A stretch of 64,000 bases of DNA from Dysidea avara (GCF_963678975.1 NC_089272.1:1550001-1614000), one strand, 5' to 3'; shown: positions 11,446 through 23,070, counted from the first letter of the stretch. Made by a program: numbers and translations. Notes: a model not told the origin generated them from the sequence alone.

Positions 11446-12250
11446 AGTCTAAATAATAGTTAAACACCAAGACCAAGGGAACTAAATGATTTAGTAACCC
11501 CGATGGCCTGAGGCTGTAGCATCCTGAGCACAGCGAGGGCGCTACTAAGGGCCAGAGGGGTTACTAAATCGCTTAGTTCCTGTTGGTCACGGTGTCTAAC
11601 TTATTTAGACTATGGTTTAAAGTAAGTACCTTTATAGCCAGAGCATGAGTGTGGGGTGAAAGAGCAGTGCAGAACATCAGAACGGTTTCTTTTTCTTTAT
11701 TTTTTTTCTTTATTATTAATTACTAGGCAGGCAGCACAGCTGGTTTGCCTAGGATGTAAATCACAGAACACGTTACAATCAATAAGTTAAAGTATGTATG
11801 CTACATTGTGTATGTTACAGTTACTAATAATAAACAGTGCATGTGTTAATTACAATTACTATTCATAAATAATAAGTTACAGCATACAGTACATACATAT
11901 AATTGCTAGTTATAATCAATCAGTGAGTTATAGTGCATATATTACAATTCCTTAAGTCCTTACAGCGCCCACAAAAATAATTATTCGACTGGTAACCAGA
12001 GTAACGGCTAGAGCTACAGTAGATACGCTGCTCAGTCTACTATTTGTCCAGAATTATTTGCGGAACACGATAAGAAGAGTATTACAGTATTATCAAGTAC
12101 TGCAGTGTGCCTTTCGTGTTATAATTATTTGTCATGTACAAAATTGCTTGAGGGCGGGTTACTAAATGAACATGTGTAGGTGACTAAGTGAGCATGTCAG
12201 GTGACTAAGTGATTTAGTAACCCTCTAAATGAGTTGTACCATAGTCTAAG
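11444..12250. repeat. Dispersed repeat family R, copy B, with insertion
   Basis: This is a second adjacent copy. Its left part forms a long stem: TAGTCTAAATAATAGTTAAAC with CACCAAGACCAAGGGAACTA pairs with GTTACTAAATCGCTTAGTTCC and GGTCACGGTGTCTAACTTAT. It is interrupted at about 11,690-11,945 by AT-rich DNA beginning with a T-rich tract, resembling a reversed retroelement tail. After it the family sequence resumes (gtccttacagcgcccac) and ends near taccatagtctaag. Confidence 0.7.
11690..11945 (-). mobile_element. Possible retroelement 3' tail inside repeat copy B
   Basis: Comparison of copies A and B shows extra DNA here. It starts with a T/C-rich tract (ctttttctttattttttttc), then GGCAGGCAGCACAGCTGG. 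On the minus strand this would be a short 3' region ending in an A-rich tail. No coding sequence remains. Confidence 0.35.
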
Positions 12251-12400
12251 AAGTGTTATATCCCTACTGTGCTCAAGATACTATAGCACTTCTTATTGTT
12301 TTACTGTGATATAATATCATGAGCTACTCCAGCTTGTTTCAGTACTTTTTATCAATGTGCTATGGTCCCTACTCTAGTTTTTTTTTTGTGTACTTGTCAG
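12251..12400. mobile_element. Half copy of the 62.3-kb hairpin element
   Basis: The stretch acttcttattgttttactgt, then cagcttgtttcagtactttt, then gtgctatggtccctactcta matches the right half of the hairpin element at 62,269-62,540. The fragment ends about 50 bp before the splice acceptor of the NLR Death exon. Open frames beginning in it (for example at 12,362) therefore start in transposon DNA, not in the gene. Confidence 0.65.
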
Positions 12401-12450
12401 TTTATAAATCAGGCCAGTTGTATTATGAATTATTTGTTAGTTCTCAACAG

Positions 12451-12731
12451 TACACCACTGCTGAAGGACTTGTGTAGAGTTATAACACCTGACTATGCTA
12501 ATCATTGGAAAGTCATTGGAACTTCACTTGGATTACCGACAACATTTCTTGATACAACTGAGACAGCAAACTCAACAAATCTGCAGTGGTGTTGTAATGA
12601 AATGCTTAAAGGGTGGTTGGCCAGGAATACTACTGCAACTTGGAAAGATGTTCTTGGAGCAATTGATTCTCCTACCATAACACAGGGTGTTCCTTCATCA
12701 GTGGCTGTACCACAAAGTGATCCTTTAAATG
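12451..12731 (+). CDS. NLR gene, Death-domain exon
   Basis: This exon encodes a Death-fold domain of about 75 residues, the adaptor-recruiting N-terminus of sponge NLRs. Visible features are PLLKDLCRVITPDYANHWKV (helices 1-2 with the conserved Trp), IGTSLGLPTTFLD, LQWCCNEMLKGWL and TTATWKDVLGAIDSP (last helix). The likely acceptor is the AG at 12,449-12,450 (ttctcaacag). The donor GT is at 12,732. The exon ends in phase 1, and joining it to the acceptor at 14,543 gives an Ala codon followed by Asn-Gln-Met in the frame of the large exon, with no stop. The exon starts in phase 2, so an upstream exon supplying the start codon must exist. I did not find it; the upstream 2 kb is transposon-filled. 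The function follows from family knowledge: homotypic signalling after receptor activation. Confidence 0.85.
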
Positions 12732-14543
12732 GTGTGTATAATATTATTGTTTATTTGTTTGTAAGGCAGTAAAAGTGTTTACAATCGAGCAGTACAAAAG
12801 GTATCTTTAAGTAAATTCCCTAAATACTTAAAGAAATGTTTGCAATAGATGTTGATGACCATTAACAGTTGACATCAGTGTTTATTCTAGGACTGTTAGG
12901 GGGGATCTTTCCGCCCTAAAATCTCAAACTCACCCCCTAGACTTGTGAGTGACTACTACACTATACTTAGGTTAAGCTTGTTTTAAAATGACACACTAAA
13001 CGTATCAAAAATGCTCTCAGATTCAATCTCAGAGTGGTTATTACATAAAATATTCCCAGGTTAAAAGTTGCAAATGTAACCTTAAAGTGCTCTCAGATTC
13101 AGTATCAGATCAATTAATTTTTTTAAATTCTCCTAGTATACAACTAACAGAAACTCATGCAAACAGTGAGGGCTATTCAATATCTGAGAGCCCAAGTTTA
13201 CCCAGTATAGAAAAAAAAGCACGCTTAACTCTCAAAATTGTCAATCTCAGAAAGTTTGTATTTTGTAAAAATTTCTACTTTCAAAATGGCATGCATAGCC
13301 AGCACAAATACCTACCAGATTTAATATCACTGATTCATAAAGCTTGATTTAAAAAAAAAAAAACTTTGTTTTGCTATAACCATGAAAATACCCTAGTATT
13401 TAATTTCAACCACCCTAAGTTTTAAATTATTTCTTGAAAGACATCCATTTGTAATTTGCTAGTGCTTTGTGGTATCATAGCTACATACGATGATGATCAA
13501 CCACTGATCTCACACAAAATGTAAAGATTCAACACAGTGCATTAGAAACACATGCAGAGTTGCACATGGTTGTATACATGCATGCATGTTTAATGTTTAC
13601 TGCAGTTGCACATGGTTGTCCAATATAGATATTACATCATTATGTCATCACTGCTATACATTCATGCATCATGCTCTACCAACCATACAATCTGGCTTCA
13701 CTCAATCACAAAAATCTACAACAACACTCATGACAAAGCCTTAAATGACTAACCAGTTTGGCAACATTTTATGTAGTTGCAAGTATAGTTGTGAACTTGG
13801 ACAACTACAAACAGACTTTCACCTAGTCACCCCCAAATTCCTAATTCCCCCCAAAGGAGAAATAAACACTGGTTGACATCATTGCTGTGATTTCTTAGCC
13901 ACCACATTTATATCACTTATTTTCATCATTGGCCTATTTATGGTAGCTACACTTTTTCAACTAGGTTGGATAGTACTGTTTCCCTACTTGTTTCACACTC
14001 TTCTTCACTTGATTTTAATGGAAAATCTATATTCTTGATCAATGAGAATGCCACTAACACACTTGAAGCTCTGCTTGTAAAAATGACCATAACGTGACTG
14101 ATCTAGGGTGATTTGCTGAAAGGGACGCTGCTTAAACAGTGCCATAGTGGACCCCTCAGGCCAACCTCCATTGTATGTGGCTTCCTCCACTGTTGCATCC
14201 ACTTTGCTATGCAAGGGTCCTCCATCATCTCTGAATCCCATGGACTTGTCATAACTCAGATCTCAATAGCATCTCCACTATAATCTACCTACATTCTTGT
14301 CCCCAAAGTACTTACAACTTGACAGACTGCATGGTAGCACTCTAATTATAGCTCACTTACATATATACATGACAACATGCCTAACTACTCTAATGTAACA
14401 GTCAGTCGCATAATTATTATTATATACTGTCAACTCAGTGGTGTTACATATTGCTGTAGCTACAATAGTTTAGGTTTGTATGCATTTTATATCAACATTA
14501 ATATGTGTATATTCCTTATATTAAACTGCTGTTCCCCTTACAG
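12732..14543 (+). other. Intron between Death and NACHT-LRR exons
   Basis: It runs from GTGTGT at 12,732 to a pyrimidine-rich acceptor, ttccccttacag, ending at 14,543. It is 1,812 bp and AT-rich. It contains short chance frames (13,087-13,347; 14,005-14,241 minus) and no recognisable transposon. A further ordinary exon inside it cannot be excluded, but the flanking exons already join in phase. Confidence 0.75.
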
Positions 14544-17500
14544 CCAATCAGATGATCTTACGACTATCTGATTTTGTCAAAACAAACTACATAAAGGGTA
14601 GATACTGTGCACAAGGAAGAATATGGCAGCTCTTACATCCAAAACATTTTGATAATGCGCTATTAATACACCATTTGGAAGGACATAGTAAAGGAACTTT
14701 TAACGTAGCAGCCTTAATTCGAGAAGGTCTTATAGATTGTACTAACCAGTTGCCATTACCTGATAATGTAGAAACTGACTCTGAAAGTTTAGTAAGGACA
14801 CATAATATTGCTGATGCATTTAAACCATTTGAGAAACATGATGGTACAACAGTCACACCAGAGATGGTAATTATCAGTGGTGCCCCAGGTATGGGGAAAA
14901 CAACACTTTGTAAAGAAATGGCTTATCAATGGGCAAAGGGTCAATTTCTTGTCAACAATTGTCTGGTGTTTTTTATATATTTGCGAGACCCAGAAGCACA
15001 AAAAATATGTGATTTACAAACTTTTATCCACTATTTTCATAATTTTGATAAGGCTGCTGCGGAGTTCTCAAAACAGTGTGCAGATATTCTCATTGAAAGA
15101 AGTAATAAAGATGTAACAATAATACTGGTTGGATATGATGAACACTTTGATGTCTCAGGTGATGTATTTCTCACTGACATACTAAACCAGAAAGTATCTT
15201 ATTTTGCACAAAGTAAATTGGTTGTAACATGTGGGCCTATTGCTACTAATAAACTACAACACGTTGCAGACGTTAAGGTGGATCTGTTGGGGTTTACTGA
15301 TAAAAGTAAGAAGGCTTACATCCAAAAGGAGCTACAAAATTCTCCGAATAAAATAGAAAAGCTGTCTTTATTTCTGGATGAAAATATGGAAATTAACGGT
15401 GTTTGCAGTGTTCCTATGATATTGTCCATTTTAGTTTATGTCTTTAAAGAAGTTGATGAATTACCTGCTGATAAAATTGAGTTGTACGAAAGATTTATTA
15501 CTCTTACAATATCCCAGTATTTAGAGAACATTGAAAATACAGATAATCGTGACTTTAAAATACTACATATACAGCATTTACCAGAATGTTATCACCAATA
15601 CATTGTAGAATTATCGAAATTGGCTTTCACTTTGAAGCATGATAAAATAGTTTTCACTGAAGAAGATTTACAAACGCTCTGCCCAAATGTATCCTCAGCC
15701 AACAATAAGTTTCAAGAACTTGGTTTACTGAAATCTGCACTATATTTCAGTATGAAGAGGGTTGAAAAATATTATTTTTTCAAATTTCTTCATTTAGCAA
15801 TTCAGGAGTTCTTAGCAACTTATTATATTAATTCCTTACAGCCTAGCGTTCAGTTTGATTTGCTAAAGGAAACATTTTTTGTTGCAAAGTATGCAGACAA
15901 TGGGCTTTTGTTTGTAAAAAATTCAAATATAGATGAGAGTTTTAAATTTTTTGAATATTCAATCCATGGTACACCATGTGAGGAGCTAAAATTAAAAGCC
16001 AATCCAAAGATTGCTGACCTTGATCCAGTTCAGGCATTTATTCAGTTAGCAAAGCTTTGTACTACAGATTCTTCTCTGACCCACTCTAAACTGTTGTGTT
16101 ACAAAAATAACAAAGTTGAATTATACAAAAAAGATTCATCAAGTACTCTTGAAAGCTTTCTTTTATATACCAAACTGGTTGAACTTAAAGTTGAGTGGAA
16201 TAAAGTATATGTGTCATTGTGCTGTGTTAAAAACAGTGACAGTCAATCTTTGGAGACATTTGTGATTGACAAAAGTAAGCAAGAAGGTATCTATGTTAAA
16301 CTAGCATCATGCTTGAATGAGAATATCCTTCTGTCAGTAGTAATCATCAACGCAGTGTCAATGGTTGCATACAGGGCTACTAAACAGCAAATCATTGATG
16401 GCTTTAATATGAATGACTCTGTTTCTCACATAACACTGAAACATTGTGATATAGATGAAGACACTGCTGAGAAAATGTCACAATATATTGGTAGAAGCCG
16501 TATGTCAACAGCAGCATTTATCAGATGTAGTTTTAAAAATAGTGGACACAAAATAATATTCAGTGGTTTTAGCTGCATCAATACTTTACAAATTTTATTT
16601 TTCGATAATACAAACATTGATGAGACCACAGCCATTGCACTGTCATCAGTAATTTCAAACAATACTAAATTATATCTAATAGAAATCACTAATTGCAACC
16701 TACGGAAAGAAGCCAGAATAATAGCAGCAGCCCTGAAGAACATCTCAACTATCACTACATTGTGTCTTTCAGGAAACAATATTCCAGGGAGCGTAGCTGA
16801 TGATTTGGCTATTCCGTTTTATGTTAACTGTAACTTGGAGAGACTTTATTTAGCTGATAACAATCTACAGCATAAAGGAGCTGCTGTGGCCTCAGCTTTA
16901 AGTCAGATTAAAACACTGATAACATTGGATATAAGTAATAACAACATGTCAGAGAAGGCAGCTGATGAATTAGCACTTGCTATTGAAAGCAACAAGTCAC
17001 TGCAAGTGTTACGTATTGGAGGTAATGATTTGAAAAGTGAAGGCATAATTAGAATAGCTAATGCCATAAGTGTCTTATCTAAACTACGGATACTTGCTAT
17101 TAATGACAATCAAATTACTGAAGAAGCTGCTGATGCAATAGCAGTTGCCATATCCTGCAATATTGAATTAGAAGAATTGAACCTCAATAACAATTTACTC
17201 AAGAGGGGAGTAACTTTAATAGCAACTGCACTATATTCTAATAACATTCGACTTGAAACATTAGCAATTAGTAACAATCAAATACCAGAGGAAGAAGCTG
17301 ATGTTTTGGCAGCTACTTTTAGAAGTAACTGTTTGCTAGAAGTCTTAAATTTGTCTAACAATAACCTACGTAATGGTGGAATGATCACAATTGCTAAATC
17401 ACTAGCTAGTTTGTCATCACTGAAACATCTTTATGTGGGTAATAATAAAGTAACCTGCGAAGCTGCAAATGCAATAGCATCCATTATACTTGCTAATAGC

Positions 17501-20500
17501 AAGCTACAAACATTATATCTGAATAATAACTTTCTTGGAACTGGCGTCAAAATAATAGCAAATGCTTTAAAGCAAATTTCCAGTCTTAAGATTGTAAATC
17601 TTTGTAGTAACCAGATACCACAATGTGCTGCTGAAGATTTGGCTGGTGCTTTCGTAAGCAATAAGTCATTACAAATTGTAGCATTAGGGAATAATCATTT
17701 GACTACAAAAGGAATTAAAACAATTTCTCAAGCACTTTACAATTTATCAGAGTTACAAACCTATAGTATTTACAATAATTATTGTAATGAGGAGGCAAGT
17801 GATGCTATTTCGTCACTGATTTTAAATAGCAGCAAATTGAAATATGTTAATCTTGGTGGAAGCAATCTTCAAACTGCTGTGATGAAGATTGGAAATTCCT
17901 TAAATTCTATATTGATTAAGGAGCTGAATTTGAGATGTAGTAACATTTCTGAGGAAACTGCTTCAAACTTAGCGCTTGCTTTGTCTAATCAGCATTATTT
18001 GGAAGAATTTAATTTAGAGGGCAACAACTTGGGTATAAATGGAATCACAGCAGTTGCAAAATCTTTGAGCACCATTAGAAAATTAATACTACTTAATCTT
18101 ACCAATACCTCCATCACTGAAGAAGCTGCTGATCCCATTGCTCTGGCTATAGAAAATAATAATGAATTAGAACAACTATACCTTGGCAACAGCCAACTTC
18201 GTTCTGGAGGAATCAAAATAGCTAGAGCATTAAAAAAGTTATCTACGCTAAGAACATTGGATTTTAATGATAGTGACTTGTCCATACAGGTAGCTGATGA
18301 ATTAGCATCTGCTATTGCAACTAATTCTTCCCTAGAGGATCTGAGATTAAGAAACAACAAACTAACAACAAGTGGTGTTATAACAATTGCAAAGTCATTG
18401 AGTTGCTTATCAACATTGAAATGTCTTAATTTTCGTAAGAACCAGATAACAGAAAAGGCTGCAGATGATTTATCTCTTCTCATAATGAACAACATTACCA
18501 TTGAAGAACTATGGCTTGGTGATAACAATCTTCAGGGTGGAATGTCAAAAGTTTTAAGAGCTCTAGAAGTATTGCCAAATCTAAGAACATTAGACATTGA
18601 CATACCGGAAAATGTATATGATGAGTTATCAAGTTTTAATAGTCTAACAAGTTTATGGAGTTTGTTCTTAGAAAATAATAATTTACGTTTATCTGGAGTA
18701 AGAATTGCAGAAGGTTTGTGCCATTTCATTAGATTGAGACTATTAGATTTTAACGATGTTAAAATGACTGGAGTAATGGCTGATAAATTAGCGGTTGCTT
18801 TACCCAATATGACTTTACTTCAACAACTATGGTTGAAAAACAATAACTTGGGGACTGATAAAGTAATAAAAATTGCTCAATCACTGAGTAAGTTAACAGC
18901 AATGAAACAGCTTTGCCTTACAGGTAATCAAATCACAGAAGAAGCAGCAGATTCCATAGTGTCAGCAATACACAGTAATGATACATTGGAAAAGTTGTAC
19001 CTTAGCAATAATGATCTTCGAGCAGGTGTGCTAACAATTGTTAATTTTCTCAAAAATGTTCCAGCTTTAAATGTATTGTATCTGGACAATAACAGCATAC
19101 CAGATATGGTGTTTATAGAATTAGCTAGTGTTATTGCAAATATGCATTTGGAAGTACTAGATTTTTCATTTAACAGTCTACAACTGTCTGGAAAATCTAT
19201 TTCACAAGCTTTGTGCAACATCAACACCCTTAGCTCACTATGTTTGAGCGACTGTTCTATGACAAGTGATTGTATTAATGATTTAGCAGCCGCTGTTATG
19301 AATAATGTTGCATTAGATTCTCTGTATTTACCCTATCAGTTAACAGCTAATGGGATAATATCAATTTGCCAATCTTTAAAATGTTTAACTACAATAAAAA
19401 ATTTGAACATTGGTGGTAGTAATGAAGTTGATGATATAGCTGCAGAAGCTGTAGCATCAGTTGTGATAAGTAACAAAAGCATAAGCTATTTGATCCTTGG
19501 TGGCTGCAAATTCCAAAACAACACTATCAAAATATTGAGAGCTCTTCAAGTAGTGTCATCGGTTGCTGTTTTACATCTTGGCAATATGGACATGTCTGAT
19601 GACGTGGTAACTGATTTAATATTAGCCATCAATAACAATCCTTTCCTTAAAGAATTAAACTTGTGTGGCAATCTGCTATCAAACGGTTTGATTGAGATAG
19701 CACAAGCTTGTAAAAAACAGAAATATTTAACTGCACTAGCTATACAATGTAATTCTGTTGTTCCTTCTGCACTTACAGAACTAGCACAAGTAATCAATAC
19801 CATCAACACAATTGAAGTACTCTTTATGGGTAGCTTAACTCTGAATTCCAATGAAAAATACATTAATAATGTAGGTTTGTATTTAGAAAAATCGTACTCC
19901 CATTTTCATACATTAGGTGTGACTTCAGTTGCAAAGTGTCAAAAGATTGAGAGTTTAAACTATGAACTTCAAAGACACAAAATATCTGGTTTTATCAAAG
20001 TCCATCAAGATATTGATTACCTGTCATTGAATTGTGCTGATTCAGTTGTTGTCAATGAACTTTTTGATTCATCCTTAATTGAGAAATGTGATTTTCTTGC
20101 AACTTTCCAAAAAACTAAGCAAATTTTGTCACAGATTGATGCAGCAGCAGTCATTTATGTACTCCCAATTATTTCTAGGGTGAAAGTTGTTGATTTGGAA
20201 CAAAGTAATATAGACGAAGTTGCTGCATTTGAACTAGCAGCTCTACTAGGATGTAATAGTGTTCTTGAGCAGTTATGGCTTGGAGGTAATCAACTAAGCA
20301 CTGCTGGTGCCATCTTTGTTTTGAACTCACTTGTACACTTGTCAACATTAAAAGCACTTGATCTGAGTTTTAACAATATAGGTTGTCAATCAGCTGATAG
20401 TGTTGCGGTTGTTGTTCAGTGTAACCCGATGCTACAATTCTTGTGCTTGGATGGTAATGGTTTAATGGACACGGGAGTTGTGACTATTTGCAGTGCATTG

Positions 20501-21124
20501 AAATGTATTACTAAATTGAGAGTATTAACCTTGAGTAACACTGGAATTACTGATGCTGCAGCTGAAGCAATTAGTGTTGTAATTTCTAGTAACGACTGTC
20601 TGGAAGATTTGTCACTTGGCAATAATAAATTAACATGTGAGGGAATATGTAGAATTGTCCATTCTCTCACTATCCTATGCCGACTAAGAAAGCTTGATGT
20701 GTGTAACAATGAAGTTACTAAACAGGTTGCAGATGAATTAGCTGTCACCTTATCTAACTGTTACAGCCTTCAAGAACTTTATCTAAGTGACAGCAAGTTG
20801 GAAACGGAAGGATCAGTAAAGATCTTTGTATCATTAAAACACATATCTAAACTACAGGTGTTAACGCTTAGTAATAATAACATCACTGATGAAGCAATTG
20901 ATGAATTGTGTTTAGTATTAGCACAGCATCCTAGATTACAAGTTCTGTTACTTAGTGGAAACAAGTTACAAACAGCTGGAGTAGTAAGAATTGCACAAGT
21001 TGTTAAATGTGCAAACACAAAAATGCGTTTGGTGTCTCTATGTGGAAATAATATCAGTGAGCAAGGAAAGGAAGAGGTTAATGTGATGTTTTCAGAAAAC
21101 AAACTGATCCACGTTTACACATAA
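14544..21124 (+). CDS. NLR gene: NACHT domain and giant LRR exon
   Basis: An uninterrupted frame gives 2,190 residues counted from the Met at 14,552; the stop TAA ends at 21,124. Residues 1-100 are the linker typical of sponge NLRs. The NACHT domain starts with Walker A GAPGMGKT (110-117). Walker B is ILVGYDEH (V193, D196, E197), where the family usually has an Asp in place of V193. The sensor-1 strand is VVTCGP, where VTSRP is usual. A C-terminal helical segment includes FLHLAIQEFLATYY (about 412-425), a standard NLR motif. From about residue 620 to the end run about 52 ribonuclease-inhibitor-type LRRs. Expected role: cytoplasmic sensor with LRR ligand recognition. The length is far above typical NLRs (about 1,000 residues). 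No canonical AATAAA is obvious just after the stop. Confidence 0.95.
16415..21110 (+). repeat. Roughly 52 tandem LRR units within the NLR exon
   Basis: The units are 27-29 residues with pattern LxxLxLxxNxL. Two types alternate: type A (LxxLxLSNNQI, then TEEAADAIA and ending SN or NN) and type B (LEELxLxxNxL, then a Gly-rich turn and IAxSLxxLS). This A/B pairing, as in ribonuclease inhibitor, gives a roughly 56-residue (168-bp) super-repeat. Regular units run from about residue 620 to 1,768, then a 105-residue break without clear LRRs, then about 11 more units to the C-terminus. The repeats are well diverged at DNA level, so expansion is not recent or has been followed by selection. Confidence 0.9.
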
Positions 21125-21526
21125 ATATCACTGTCATGATTGTTCAAGTAGCTATAGTCATGTACTACATTTTTTGCATGTTACAAAATAATAACCTATT
21201 TGATATATTTAGCACAATGTACACAAAATTATACTTTGAGTATGTATATGTTTGTTGATTACAATTATAATATTACGTATGCTACAATTAATTAGCATCG
21301 ATCACAGCAGTTACTATTGTTCCTATGATGTTAATAGTGATTGATGCCAATTGCATCATCAGGCCTAGGTACAGATCATGAATTTCATGATCGAAGGAAG
21401 CTCTGAAATTCATTAAAAGCATACAGCCATACACACAATTTCCACCATACAGCTATACACTGATGAAGTGAAGTTTGAAACTAACATAGCCAATTATATG
21501 TTTTTGCATTCAAAATGTATATTATA
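21125..21526. other. NLR downstream flank
   Basis: Probable 3' untranslated and flanking DNA, AT-rich. No recognised polyadenylation hexamer or repeat stands out. Confidence 0.4.
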
Positions 21527-21674
21527 ACTATGATAGGAATGAGACTACTATGATAGGAATGAGGCTACTATGATAGGAATGAGGCTACTATGATAGGAAT
21601 GAGGCTACTATGATAGGAATGAGGCTACTATGATAGGAATGAGGCTACTATGATAGGAATGAGGCTACTATGAT
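21527..21674. repeat. 20-bp minisatellite, about 7 copies
   Basis: The unit ACTATGATAGGAATGAGGCT repeats head to tail with one difference (gagact in the first unit), about 400 bp after the NLR stop codon. The near-identity of units implies recent array growth. Confidence 0.95.
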
Positions 21675-22045
21675 TGTACAGTAGATTGGACATTATGGTT
21701 TTGAGCAGTACTCAACTGGGGCATATTCCAGGTTGAAATTTAAACTTGTGAGCTTGTTAGAAAAAACACCAGACTGTCTTATTAATTTTGGCAGCAGAAA
21801 TACAGAAATTCTTGGAATATGACAGAGTACAGCGATCCGGGTCAGCAGTAGTGACCCGGTTTCAACGTTGTTATATATACCTTTAGCAAGCTAATAGATC
21901 TCTGTATACTTATCCAATATCATCATAATGTACCATTGCCATTGTGTCTGAATACTTTTTTTAAAAGGTTTGACATGCTCCACAATGGTTTAACATAGCT
22001 GCTGACTTGTTTGACACTCATGTCTTTCGTTTCCTCAGCAATATT
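21675..22045. other. Spacer without supported gene
   Basis: Holds a small inverted pair, CCGGGTCA/TGACCCGG, around 21,838-21,861. No other structure seen. Confidence 0.45.
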
Positions 22046-22266
22046 TGTGACTGGATCTGCAAAAAGGGGTCTTATAGCCTTGGCAACCCATAACTTAATT
22101 GTGAATATGGTACCACCCTGCAATTTGATCACATTACACTGCTATAACATAGCACTATTTCGTAGTGTAATATGAAGGTGACAGGATAAAATCTCAAGGA
22201 GTTATGAGTAGTCAAACTTAGGAATTTGGAAAGGCTATGAGACCCCTTTTCAAAGATCCGGTCACA
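22046..22266. mobile_element. GTGACCGGAT-family MITE, copy 2
   Basis: TGTGACTGGATCTGCAAAAA at 22,046 and its near complement ending at 22,266 bound 221 bp. The inner arms pair as GGGGTCTTATAGCCTT with AAGGCTATGAGACCCC. The outer terminus matches the copies at 6,097, 41,478 and 49,771, but the inner arm differs from them. Non-coding; a short minus-strand frame across it is chance. Confidence 0.75.
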
Positions 22267-22589
22267 TTTTATTTTAAATCATTCAACTTATTTTAATTTT
22301 GTACTGTATACACATGCCACCAGTAATTTATAAGTTTATTGGCATGACATGGTGGCTGCGTGCTGCTTTGTTTGGCCTCTAGTCTTGTGACTCTGAAAGA
22401 CCAATGCAACAATCGAGTTTTGGCAATTTAAAAAACAACAACAATATTCTGCCATCTGTGAGTGTTGTCTTGTTCTTAAGGTTGAATTTGAAGTTAGATG
22501 CACTAAGACTATTCCATAAAGGTGATTTTGTTGTGTATCATGTTTCTATATTATTATGATGGTTTTAATGGTGGAATTCTGGGCGTTTG
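22267..22589. other. Spacer without supported gene
   Basis: AT-rich DNA with no repeat terminus or meaningful reading frame. Confidence 0.4.
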
Positions 22590-23070
22590 AGGGAGAAGCC
22601 TACTAAGCAGTACTGTTTAGTATCCTAGTAAACCCTAATACAGTATAATTAGTCAGACAAATATTCAATATTCAGGACAGATTGAAAATGTATTACTTAA
22701 GTAAATGAGAATTTGTGGCATCTAAATAATTTATGCTCCTCATGGGAAGGTGTCAATACAGACTTCGAGTGGTTTCCTTGTTATTAGAATACTGAATATT
22801 GAATATTTGTCTGACTAATTATACTGTATTAGGGTTTACTAGGATACTAAATGGTACTGCTTAATAGGCTTCTCCCTCAAACGGGAAGGTGTCAATACAG
22901 ACTTCGAGTGGTTTCCTTGTTATTAGAATACTGAATATTGAATATTTGTCTGACTAATTATACTGTATTAGGGTTTACTAGGATACTAAATGGTACTGCT
23001 TAATAGGCTTCTCCCTCAAACGAGAAGGTGTCAATACAGACTTCGAGTGGTTTCCTTGTTATTAGAATAC
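22590..23070. repeat. 139-bp tandem duplication with an inverted arm
   Basis: The block beginning GGGAAGGTGTCAATACAG starts at 22,744 and again at 22,883, and its first part again at 23,022, an exact 139-bp period with almost no differences. An inverted, more diverged copy of the block's right part (gagggagaagcctactaagc to acaaatattcaatattc) lies at about 22,590-22,673. It looks like an inverted-repeat element whose right arm was recently duplicated in tandem. Confidence 0.85.

Noticed and set aside
12362..12450. ATG at 12,362 as the NLR start codon
   Set aside because: The codons before 12,451 come from the hairpin-element fragment, and a good splice acceptor (ttctcaacag) lies at 12,441-12,450. 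A start there would place transposon-encoded Cys/Phe-rich residues before the Death domain.
16426..21102. Several minus-strand frames of 60-177 codons inside the NLR exon
   Set aside because: They are antisense shadows of the LRR coding sequence, with repetitive Leu/Ser/Ala composition that mirrors it and no independent motif.
14552..21124. The NLR as a pseudogene because of its NACHT changes
   Set aside because: The 2,190-codon frame has no stop, splice phase is preserved and LRR register is kept, so altered regulation is likelier than loss of function.
21527..21674. CRISPR-like regular repeat
   Set aside because: It is a 20-bp tandem minisatellite with no spacers, in a eukaryotic genome.
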